DNA of 62,000 bases, taken from positions 4,747,501 to 4,809,500 of the forward strand of contig CM043963.1 in the NCBI GenBank assembly GCA_014529385.2, written 5' to 3'. The notes under the pieces are model-generated. The model was given only the letters and a program-made list of their open reading frames with translations, did no database searches and was not told where the DNA came from. Shown here piece by piece: positions 30,922-40,914 of the stretch; positions within the stretch are counted from its first letter, which is position 1; the number at the start of each line of letters is the position of its first letter. Both the position numbers and the translations under genes were made by a program. Source of the stretch: Adiantum capillus-veneris (lineage: Eukaryota; Streptophyta; Polypodiopsida; Polypodiales; Pteridaceae).

Positions 30922-32568
30922 CTCTCTCATCCCCTACTTACAGGGCTCGCCCCCTCCTATGTAGGAGCCTTGAAGACTTTTTTGGCACATTCACAAAGCA
31001 TCCAATTTTACTAAGCTTGACCATTGGACACAACCTTTGAATTTTGGAACCTTAGCATTTTGGAAGTTTTTTTTTTAAGCAAAACTCACAATTGTGAGGG
31101 AATTAAATTTATCAATCCAAATAATTACAAGGTCTTGTCATGCTCGTGTTGAGCCATGACGTCATCTAGGGACCATAATTACATCGGCTAGCAGGGCATC
31201 CATCCCAACCAACTCGTCCCTTTATCCTTGATACGTAGGGTCCATTATCATGTTCTTCTGAGATCTTTTACTTATTGATTTTCTCCCATTCTAGGCATGC
31301 CATCTGGTGACACCAAGGCACAAGTAGTCCTAGACCAGTCCTCCGAGTGTTACTTTTGTACAAGAGTCCAGATTAGCACTTTGCTTTCTTGTATAATTTC
31401 TGTGAAGCTTGCCACCTCAAGACTTCCTTCAAACACACGTCAGTTTCTTGTCTGCTTTGTAACCTTCGAGCCGCTTTCTACTTTTTGAGGGCTTTGTTTG
31501 ATGGATTTCACCAAACCAATCATATACATTGTATATGGACCTCATTAGCAAGCCATCTGTGGAGTCAGGTCGAATTCTGGCATTTGCCAAAAACCTAACT
31601 TTTCTACTGGAGACCCCCTTGACCCCAGTCGAATGGTCATCTGGTCATCTGATGGTATAGAAAGGTTCTATTATGTTAGGGCATGCTATTGTTCAAATCC
31701 CATCCGATTTGGTCAAGCTGGCAGGCTGCTATGGTCAATTTTTGGTTGTAGGTCTTCGTGACTGCTTGGTTTCTAGGGTTTTTTCTAAGGTTTTAGACTA
31801 GCTACCCTAGACTAGCTACCGGCCGTACAAAATGGATCATTATTGAGTAAAGAACTTACCCCTCATGCCTCGTGTGAGATGGCGCTGAAAATGGTCAATT
31901 GTGGGCTCCGGAAATGTCGCACGAAAGAGACCGAAATCTCTCTTTGCAAAGGCTCCAAGTGGAAATGAGGTGGTTTTAGCCTACCATGGATATCTATACC
32001 TGGACTTCCCAAACCAAATTTCCCCAAATTCCCCCATTAGAACTACTAAGCCGTGAAATCTATGTTAGACTCAAAAATCTCCTTGATAGGATTCCTGTAG
32101 CTCATTCTGCAAGAATTTCCAAAAGTAGGCTTGGCCGCCTAATTTAGGCTTCCCGCTTCCATCTTCTAATTTCATTGAAAACTTTTGTGCTTGTCGGCCT
32201 TGTCTTTCTGATCACCATCGTATCTTCCATTTTTCCATCTGAGCTTCCCTGGTATTTATTATTAATTTTGACCTCTTTATTTGAAAAAATCAAAGAAAAT
32301 AGCAAAATGCTCTAAAAAAGTAAAGTAAAAATCCAATAATTAAGAAAATCCCTTGAAAAACACATCTTTATTGTTTTTGGTTGGATTTCTCTATGTTTGA
32401 GCCTCCTTATCAACAAAAATGATGAAAAATACCCAAAAAAGGACTATTTTTTATGATTTTCTCTTAGTATATACACTAGTTACACTCATTGGGAAGATAT
32501 TATCAGTGAATTTTTCCTTGATGATGAATTATAAGGGCATTACTAGGTAATTTTGCAAAAAATCACAC

Positions 32569-32600
32569 GTTAACATAGAACGTTTTCCTCCCTCTTCAAA
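32569..32600 (-). promoter_or_regulatory. polypurine tract and 3' LTR start of Ty3 B1
   Basis: Read on the minus strand, GAAGAGGGAGGAAAACG (about 32600-32582) is followed after a few bases by TGTTAACGTGTG, starting at 32575. This is the arrangement of a plus-strand primer tract next to an LTR. The LTR would run toward lower coordinates; its other end is not identified. Confidence 0.55.
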
Positions 32601-32623
32601 CATTGCCATTAATTACTTAGTAC

Positions 32624-33405
32624 TTAGTGCCCTTCCACCCCTCCTAGATGGCGTACTGCGGGATGACTGTGTGCATGGGTTGAACAATTGTGTCTATGCA
32701 TAGCCATGATTGTATCTAACATGATATGAAGATCAATGCAATTCAAACCAATTTGTTGTGCAAGAGCTGGGTCTTGAGTAACTAACTCAAGGGTTTCCGA
32801 TGTCGAGGTTTGCTGCTGATGTCTTTCAAAGAGCAAATCTTGTAGCTTTTGTGATCTCTGTTTGATTGTACCATCAGGGTGCTTTAGCACTCTGATTGCT
32901 TGAGCTCTTGGTAGCACTTTTGATTGTTGTCGAGCTTTTTCTCTCCATTGGTAGCTCGGTTGGCTTGGTGCTGTATAGTGTGGTGGAGTCTGTTGAGACT
33001 TAACATGCCATTGCTTGATTGGTTTCACGGTTTGTGGAGAAGATAAGTGCTCATTTTTCTTCCAAACCCTTTTCATGTTAGTTTCCTTGCTCGGAGATGC
33101 TCAATTCTGTGTTCGAACCCTTGAAACCTTCTTTTGTTTCTTTGGTGAAGTTTTAGGCACCCATATCTAATTCGGTTTATCCGTAAGCCGTGCTTTTGGT
33201 ACCCAAATTTGCCTGACTCCTTGCATACTACATGTAGCATTTTATTGTCGAGGGGATGGAGAAGATTGGCTTCGTGGATTGGTCTGTTGATTGCTTCTTT
33301 TCCATTCCTCATTGCTTGGTGCAATTGGAAGAATGAGTTGCCCTCCTTTAGGTGATAGTTTAGTTGATTCGTATCCCAATTTGGTACTGCTTTGTATGTA
33401 CGCAT
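32624..33405 (-). pseudogene. Ty3 B1 3'-terminal tail with WVPK-like repeats
   Basis: Two overlapping open stretches (33405-33073 and 33076-32624) cover the region after the second protease. In the equivalent part of B2 (56905-56609) the frame reads RKIWVPKAQLTNKPNQIWVP and RVWKKKEHLSSPQTVKPIKQ. Here the same sequence is frameshifted, ending with QTSTSETLELVTQDPALAQQ and a short His-rich tail. The W[VI]PK motif also occurs repeatedly in the tail of the element C protease at 45.4-45.8 kb. No catalytic residues are seen. Confidence 0.6.
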
Positions 33406-33770
33406 CTAGGGAATTCCAAGAATCATCATCTCATTCATGTGTTCATCTGGCAAGCATACAAACTGATGAGGACATGAATATCCATGTACTACCACGTTCA
33501 AGTTGACTACTCCCAATGTTGGAATTGGATTCTTGTTGCATCCTTTGATTGTAGCTATTCCTGCTGTTGTCAATGCTTGACTTGTTGCCTTCTTGTATGT
33601 GGCATAACTGATTGCATTCACTCTAGCTCTTGTGTCTACCAAAGCATTGGTGCTATGATTGTTGAGTTGTACTTTGATGCGCAGATCCATTCCATCTAAC
33701 CAATCGTCATTTGTTGAAACTGCGTCTTTAGGTAATTCTCATTGTTGATCATCTATTTCCAAAGTGTTGA
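33406..33770 (-). pseudogene. second retropepsin-like domain, after integrase (B1)
   Basis: The 94-residue frame reads MDLRIKVQLNNHSTNALVDT then RARVNAISYATYKKA, a middle segment GCNKNPIPTLGVVNLNVVVH, and FVCLPDEHMNEMMILGIP. This is the retropepsin plan (catalytic DTGA, then ILG near the end). The box is DTRA here: Gly to Arg, a G-to-A change relative to the DTGA of copy B2 (57143-57439). It lies downstream of the integrase, whereas the ordinary family B protease lies before RT, so family B has two such domains. Confidence 0.75.
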
Positions 33771-34740
33771 TGGGAATCAATATCTGTTGATTCTTGAGAA
33801 TAGCTTTCCGCTTGAGTACCCGAAGCCTAGCTTCCTCTTCGGCTTCATCAATAACCTGCTATCATTTGATCTTTCTTTGTTTGGCTGCATGCATTCTCTC
33901 TAGCAATTCATTGGTTAGTGGAAAATTGTATTTCTTTAAACGACATCCACTAATCCAATTAGCCATTGGTTCACTATCTAGGGTGGACAATTTTACTGCT
34001 CCACTTGGAGATACATCTTCAATGATAAATGGTCCGTTTCCCTTTTTCTTAAACTTGAAATGTGTTGCTTAAGGGAAGAAACTAGAACTAAGTCTCTTTC
34101 TTGAAGATTTTTTGTGATTAAGTGGGAATCAAAAAACTTTTTTTGTTTCTGCTTTTGTGCATAGATATGAGCTACAGCAGTTAGCCTTTGCTCATCTAGC
34201 TTTTCCAAATCTTCAAGTCTTTCTGACAATTCATGTCCAGTCCACTCAAGATTATGTGCTACCCTTAATGTCGGCAATAGAAATTCTATTGGCAGTATGG
34301 CATCAAGACCATAAACAAGGTTAAAGGGTGTAGCATTTAACGTTGTTTTGAATGAAACTCGATAAGCGAGCAGCATGGAGATTCATTTCCCACTCTGTCC
34401 TTCCTAAACTAACCACTTTGGTTAGCACCGAGCTAAGAATTTTATTTGTATGCCCCGCTTGTCCGTTTGCTTATGGGTAATAGGGAACTGATTTGTTATG
34501 GATGACCATAAACACATTGAGGAAATGAGTTCCCCAATCACTGAAAATCTCTATTGGCAGTTCATATCTCGTGAATACATACTCATATAAGAATGCATCA
34601 ATGTTCCTGGCATCATTCTTTTGGGTTGCTTTAGCCTTGGCCCACTTGGTCAAATAGTCTGTAGCTACAATGATATATTGAGCTTGGGTTCTATAAGCAG
34701 GTGGCTGTACCGGTCTAACAAAATCTATACCCTTTTGCGA
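33771..34740 (-). pseudogene. Ty3 B1 integrase core and C-terminal part
   Basis: Pieces in changing frames: WAKAKATQKNDARNIDAFLY, EIFSDWGTHFLN (the second catalytic Asp is kept, but Arg of DRG is Trp), a region near 34480 lacking about 30 bases present in B2, then MLLAYRVSFKTTLNATPFNL and VYGLDAILPIEFLLPTLRV. A chromatin-end-like GAVKLSTLD segment follows. Identity to B2 is visibly lower than in the adjacent RT block. Integrase would insert the cDNA; this copy is dead. Confidence 0.75.
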
Positions 34741-36838
34741 AGGCTCTAGCCCCCATCATTGGTCTTAAGGGCATGCTATCTACTCGTGTTGGCATTTTTG
34801 CTCGTTGACAAGCATCACACCTTTGAACATATTCTTTAGCATCTGCAAAAAGTATTGGCCACCATATGCCTGCCATCAATATTGCTATTGTGGTGATCTC
34901 ACTAGAAAAGTGACCTCCAGCTAATCCAGCATGTGCTTGTTCTATAATCGGAATATACTCATTTTTATTTGCACAAAGACGCAAATGTTGATCTTTACCT
35001 CTCCGATACAATTGTTTCCCAATAAGAGCATAGTCTCTTGCTTCAGTTTCAATTGCTCTTTGACAACGTTTACTCATATCCTCAGGAAATTTTCGGCTCG
35101 ATAAGTAAGTAACCAGATAATTACTCCACTTAGGAACATGTGACATTTGAAACAATCTTACATGAGGAATGGGTGTTTGTTTTTGACATTGAGGGCAATC
35201 TTTTACAAAAGATCTAACATCTCTCCTCAAAGTCGGCCAGAATACTCCAAGTCTCAAGATTCGTTGCATAGTTTGGTCTTCCGCAAAGTGGAGTCCTACT
35301 ATGGTAACATGTGCTTGACTTAGGTATTGTTCTTTTTCTTCAGGGTTAATGCATAAAATCAATATCCCGTCTTGATTTCTTTTATATAGCTTTCCAGCTA
35401 GTAATTGATACATAGCTGATTGCTCGATTAAATCAATTGTGATAGGAAGTGGTATTTGTGAATCCACTTGAGCTATTGTCATCAATGACACAATGTTTTC
35501 CGACCATCTAGGTATCATTTCCACGGAGAACAAATAGGCATCTGGTAGATCATCGTCTACCCCTTTAGGTGATTCCCTTGAAACAAACCTTGACAAATAA
35601 TCTGCTCGTTTATGTGTAGTGCCTTTTTTTACAACCACAGTGAAATCAAATTCAAGAAGAATGATGAACCATCTCACTATTCTCCCTGTGCTGCATGGCT
35701 TGTTGACCAAATACAACAAGGCTTGGTGGTCCACAAGGAACACGAACTTGTTGGCTAATAGGTAATGTCTATACTTTTTAACGGCATAGATGATTCCTAT
35801 TCCTTCTCTTTTGGTGGTGGTGTAATTCTTTTCTGCCATGTTCAATTGTCGGCTAGCATAAGAAATAGGAAAGTCAATTTTCCCATCTCCTGGTTGAGCT
35901 AGTATACAACCAATAGCAAAGTTTGAAGCATCTACATGTACGTGGAATACCTTATCCCAATCTGGTGCTTTCAATGAGGTGAGAGATTGCTTAAGGTTCA
36001 TGAAGGATTCTTCACATGCCTCGGTCCATTCAAAGTGCGTAATCAAGCTATACATGGTTTTTGCAATTATAGCATACATGTAGATGAACCGTCGATAATA
36101 TCCACAATGTCTCATGAAGGTTTGTACCCCCTTGAATGTTGTTGGTCTAGGCAAATCAGCAATGACATGAATCTTCTCAATATCAGTAGCTATGCCATTT
36201 TTAGACACTATATGTCCAAGAATTTTTCCTTGTCTTCCCATGAATGTGCACTTTTCAAGATTTAAGAAAATCCTATAAAGTCTACATTTCTCAAATACCT
36301 TTTTGAGGTGTTCAAAATGATCATCCCGGATTGACGAATGTATGCATAGATCATCCATATATACTTCTAAGAATTTCTAAAGATACTCTTTGAAAGCATG
36401 GCTCATCAACCTCCGAAACATGGCTGGAGCATTAGTTAACCCAAACGGCATAACCCGATAGGCAAATATACCCCATTCTGTTGCAAAAGCAGTTTTATGT
36501 TGATCTTTTAGGTCAACCAAAAGTTGATTGTATCCCGAAAAACCGTCTAAGAAGCTGTAAGTTTCTTTTCTTGCAACTTGTTCTAAAACATGCTCAGTTA
36601 TCGGAAGAGGAAAGTTGTCTCTAATGGTAGCTGCATTCACCTTTTTGAGATTAACACACACTCGTAATTTCCCATTCTTCTTGGGTACTACCACAATTGG
36701 AGACACCCAATTTGTGTGTTCAATTTCGTAAATGAATTCAATTTCCTTTAGTTTTTCACTCTCTTCTTTGATCTTCCTGGCAAATGTTTCGTTATAAGTG
36801 TATGGTCTCTGTCTACTCGGTTTCGCATCATCTCTCAT
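34741..36838 (-). pseudogene. Ty3 B1 reverse transcriptase, RNase H, integrase zinc domain
   Basis: Read from 36838 down: RQRPYTYNETFARKIKEESE, WVSPIVVVPKKNGKLRV, YSFLDGFSGYNQLLV, FGLTNAPAMFRRLM, a TAG at 36377-36379 (Trp in B2), then the RT box VYMDDLCIHS. RNase H follows with HVHVDASNFAIGCILAQ, KREGIGIIYAVKKY and FVFLVDHQALLYL. Then come a RADYLSRF junction and the integrase HHCC domain (AHAGLAGGHF...CDACQR). Apart from the TAG, this 2.1-kb block is open and differs from B2 by only about nine substitutions that I can find. Confidence 0.9.
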
Positions 36839-38147
36839 GGGGATAGTATTTTGACAGATTTATGGATCAACACCCTTGAATTCCTTGTAAAACCAAGCGA
36901 AGATATCTCAGTATTCCCTTAACAATCTCAGCAAAAGCTTTTCTTCTTCTTCTGTTAGGTCATTCGCAATGTAAGCAGGTCTAGGCTCTTCTCCTAGTTC
37001 AACCAAGTCTACCCTTTTAGCGTTTTTAGGCCCTTCGTAAGATTTGCCTTGTTTTCCTAGTTCCCTAACAGGTTGTTCAATTATGATTTTATGATCTTGG
37101 AGAGTATACTTTTTGTAATAGGATGGAACATGCATTACATCCTTACCATCCTCTTCCGTGGCTTCCATTTCAGTTGTGTACATCTCCTTTAGAGCTTTTT
37201 TCAACTCTTGATATTTTTTTTTCCACTCGACTCTGGTCATGAGTGGTTTTCTATCCTAAGATTTTTCTTCAGTACCCTTCCTTGCTTTTCTCGATGTCTG
37301 AGATATTTATGAGTTTTTGTTTGAAGGATATCTGCCAGTTATTTTGTCCTTGACACAATCATTTGCATCTATCTGAATCAGGAATTTTGTTTTACTGGAG
37401 ACTGATGGCATAGGTCGTGTTTTCACGATATTGGTGTCTCTCTTTCGTCTATGCCATTTTTATCTTCTTGATTTCTGGTTTGGAAAGTCAAAAACCTTTT
37501 CCTCCCCTCCCTTAAAGAGTAATTGAGCTCTTGTATGCTCTTTTTCTGATCCCGAATCTTCTGAGGTAGCTGAGTGTTCATCTAACTCATCAGCTACATC
37601 GTAATAGAGGTCTGAAAAGACTTGTTGAGCTTTCATCAAGTCCTTGGGTTCCTCATCTTCGTTTTCAATGTTGAGGACTGACATCATTTGGATGGGAATT
37701 ATGTTGTAGCCATCCTCATTGCAAAATTGAGTAGGCATAGACGTATTCACACATACATCCATTGTCGCTAAAATTTGAGTCCACTCAACAGGCTCAAATA
37801 AATGTTCTGGAAAGGGTTCTGGTACCTAGGCTTTGTATGTGCAGTCCCTTTCTAGGATACATTCTTCTCGTCTCAAGCTTCCATTTTCTGAAGCTTTGCA
37901 CATCCAAATAGGAGTGTCTTTGTTTAACCAGGATGGGAGTTTAGTTTCAGCTGAAGAGACTAAATCAAACTCTTAGATCGGTGTTTTCAAGACATCTCTA
38001 TAAGTGTTATCTTTTAGATTGACTTTTGTTATAGATCCCACCTGCTTCAAGTATAGATAGTTGTTTTCCCAATCTTGGATAAGTTGTACCTGTCGCATGA
38101 AAGGTCTTCCCAATATGATTTCATATTTGAGCTTTTCCCAAAGTCTA
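36839..38147 (-). pseudogene. Ty3 B1 linker between protease and RT
   Basis: Open pieces at 37762-37460 and 37240-36908 encode acidic, Lys-rich linker. The first has AQQVFSDLYYDVADELDEHS. The second starts with WKKKYQELKKALKEMYTTEM and ends in DLTEEEEKLLLRLLREY, the helix that in Ty3 elements precedes the DVFAW-like start of RT. No enzymatic motif is visible. Stops and frame changes separate the pieces. Confidence 0.6.
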
Positions 38148-38423
38148 TTATGGAAAAAGTGTGTTGATATTCAATTCCACAGGAATTGACTCTATCACTT
38201 TTTCAAGCAGCCCTAGTGGTCTCTCAATGTTTCTGTCAGCCAACTGCAATTTCATTCCAGTTTGTTTAATGGCTGGCTGTACCCAGGATTCCCATACTTC
38301 TTTAGTGGCTATGGCTATGCCAGCTTCACTCTCTAGTATTGCCATTGTTTCAATGTCATTATATTTCACTGGGAGGGTGGTATTTCCTTTTTCCCGTTCA
38401 TAATATTCTCCGACCTTGTTCAT
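38148..38423 (-). pseudogene. Ty3 B1 protease with altered active site
   Basis: The 91-residue frame reads TLPVKYNDIETMAILESEAG followed by IAIATKEVWESW, MKLQLADRNIERPLGLLEKV and a short tail; homology continues beyond the stop to a YEIILGRPFM-like motif near 38100-38120. The active-site box expected as D[TS]GA is ESEA, so both the catalytic Asp and the Gly are replaced. It aligns with the plus-strand fragment at 2545-2745, where the box is DNGA. Confidence 0.7.
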
Positions 38424-39437
38424 AGGAACTGATCAAAACTCTTTGTTTTCCATTTCATTTTTTATTTTTCCCAAATTCTTAGAGATTAACCCCATTATCA
38501 CCACCTTCTACAGGGTTTTCTGTAAATCGTTCCACAAGTATGGTCTGAGTTTCAACAGTTCTCCCAAAGTAAGAGTGCATGGTATGGGTGTAGACATGAT
38601 TGAATGAATGTCGTCTACGTCTAGGGTCTGTTCAGCTCTTTTTACTTGAGTGGTCTTGCAAACGATGGATTCATCTTCATTATCTCCCAAGTAAGAAGGT
38701 AATGTTTTTAATGTCAATGGTTTAGATATTCCTGAAGCTTTCTATCCGCAATCCCCGTACAAGGATTGTAAATCCATGCTCATATCAGAAAGTAGGTTAT
38801 CCAACCAGACTTCCTCTATAGGAGCTGACTTTAAAGTTAGGCTCCCACTCATTGATCTCTCTCACTTTTTCCCATAAGTGTCTTGGCCAGTCTTCCTCTA
38901 TGAATGGAATTCCTTCTAAGGCATCTTCGCTGTCCGGCACTATAAGCTCTTGTTCATTTGTTTCAAGGTGGGATTCTGCCACCACATTAGATTTTCCTTT
39001 CGTTCCTTCTATCGCAAGCTCTTCAGGTTTTGCAATACTTTCAAGCTTGGGTTTTTGTTTATCCATCATTTCTTACATGATTCTTACCAAATTTTGATAA
39101 GCCTCCAGCTTCGCTGCTTCCATGTCTGGAGATGGATAGTTTTTTCACTCGTTTTCCATGTTTTGTCTTGCTTTAAGTTCTACTTGGTAGGCTTCCAAGG
39201 CAGCAGTAATAGGCTCAAAAGTTTTATCAACAAGAATGGATCCTCCAGATTTCACGGTTCTTTCCTTGAATTCACTGCTGCCAGTTTCTTTCAACTTGTC
39301 CTGGGCTAGCATTTTTGCTTTCTCTTTGATTTCAACCCGTTGTTTTTGTTTTCTCATCTCATATCTTTTTCTTCTGCTCCTTTTGATTCTTTGAGAAGAA
39401 GTTTTTGTGTTCTCCAAATCACCAGAGGAGTTGTGTT
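38424..39437 (-). pseudogene. Ty3 B1 basic linker between gag and protease
   Basis: Three open pieces (39417-39145, 39069-38797, 38717-38508) encode very basic helix (RIKRSRRKRYEMRKQKQRVE), then ILVDKTFEPITAALEAYQVE, then an acidic part with GIPFIEEDWPRHLWEKVREI. The first piece continues the gag frame that ends at 48303 on the other side of element C, once C and one GTTTC copy are ignored. The role is unknown. Confidence 0.6.
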
Positions 39438-39439
39438 TC

Positions 39440-39734
39440 TGTTAACCCTCACGGCTCACGGACACCCATCACCTACGATGGACGTGTATTATGTATTTGG
39501 TAGAGTCAGGCACCGGGCTTGTCGGTCCAATAGGAAAAGGGTAAGAGTGATCGCCGATGAGAGGCACACTTTAACTTGGACATTCAAGGGATTAGTTGGC
39601 TAAGCATGGGCGCCCAAGTGTGAATGGGGTGAGCTCCTATAAAAGCTAACTAAACCTAATTTTTACTCATTCTCTCATTTGTGCAATTGAAGAGTGCTCT
39701 TGCTCCATCTCCATCTTCTTCTTCTTCACCTCCT

Positions 39735-39766
<32 letters not shown>

Positions 39767-40017
39767 GGAGAGTGTGTGTGCGATCGAGCATTACGAAGGC
39801 ACGACGGCGGCGAAGCGGTTGAGCGCGGCACGACTGCAGCTTCTTCTTCATCGCGGCGAGGAATCCACCACGAAGGCGAGCGTAGAGCAGTGAGTGACAC
39901 ACCCTTTGTTTTCTTGAGCTTGCTAGTTTAGGCTTGTTGTGTGCTTGGAGCCGTTTGTGGCTCGCATACGGTGTATTGGCAAGTCCCTTGCTTCGACAGT
40001 GCGGCAAGGAGCGCACA
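39440..40017 (+). repeat. 5' LTR of element C (578 bp)
   Basis: It starts TGTTAACCCTCACGG and ends AGGAGCGCACA. It has a TATA box (CCTATAAAAGC near 39637) and a TG/GA microsatellite at about 39735-39775 just downstream. It is inserted in Ty3 B1 after GTTTC. Confidence 0.93.
39638..39644 (+). promoter_or_regulatory. TATA box of the element C 5' LTR
   Basis: TATAAAA, about 200 bases into the LTR and conserved in the 3' LTR near 47922, is the likely core promoter of element C. Confidence 0.65.
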
Positions 40018-40021
40018 TTTT

Positions 40022-40040
40022 TGGTGCCGCTGCCGGGGAT
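40022..40040 (+). promoter_or_regulatory. primer-binding site of element C
   Basis: TGGTGCCGCTGCCGGGGAT lies four bases after the 5' LTR. It differs by two bases from the TGGCGCCGTTGCCGGGGA type used by Athila/Tat-like plant elements, whose primer is a tRNA 3' end. Confidence 0.75.
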
Positions 40041-40914
40041 ATGCCCTACACTAAGCTCGGTTAGCACTTTACGCTTCCTTGTGGTGCAATTTCTATCATA
40101 GGAAAGGCAGGGAAGGAGTGTGTGGAGATTTCTGTTTTTTGCGTTTTCTGCATTTGCTGTCAAGTTTCAATTTCTGTTATTGTCTGCGTTTTTTCAATTT
40201 CTGCAATTTTTGCATTTTCAAGTTCGACGTTTTCAATTTTTGCAATTTTCTGCATTTCTGCGTTTTTTTAATTTTCTGCAATTTCTGCATTTTTTCAATT
40301 TCTGTGTTTTCTGAAATTTCTGCATATCTGCGTTTTCTGCAATTTCTGCATATCTGCGTTTTCAATTTCTGTATTTTCTGCACCCAAAAAAAAAAGGATT
40401 CTGGAAAAAAAAAATTCTATGCGAAATTTTTCGAAAATAAAAAACGTGACTCTTAAAACGGACGGGTTGGTTTGTATAAAAGATAGATCGGGATCAGGAT
40501 CATTTTCCCAAGCCCAAGCCCAGGCCCAGGCCCCAGTCCTCAGTCTTATGATATATACTAGATTCACTCTTATATATATACCCTACTCCCTCAAGAGAGA
40601 ATGAGAGCATGTGGGACAAGTCCTCCACTCTCCTCCTTTCTCTTCCCACTTGCACCCTTAGACTTTCTAGTTTGGGCCTAGTTCCCTACTGGAAATTGAC
40701 ATTTTTAGGGATTCCGAGGGCATAGAGTGACCAAACGGAGGGCTGTAAAGCACGGCACGACCCTCTGACCGATACGCTCGTTTCGAGCTATCACACGGCC
40801 CATTCCACGACACGCTCTAAAAAATCTAGCAAAAAAACAAACAAAAAACACGCTAAAAACTAGTCACAAGGCCTCCTAGAGCAGCTTTTTGACACCTTAG
40901 GGTATCAAAAGCAC
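40041..40914 (+). other. element C leader, non-coding
   Basis: About 870 bases between primer site and gag. It includes a degenerate low-complexity tract at about 40125-40380 built on TTTTCTGCAATTTCTGCA-like units and a CCCAAGCCCAGGCCC run near 40510. No convincing coding frame is seen. Confidence 0.6.

Noticed and set aside
38852-39309. Plus-strand frames of 80-120 residues opposite Ty3 B1
   Set aside because: They are antisense shadows of the minus-strand gag-protease linker.
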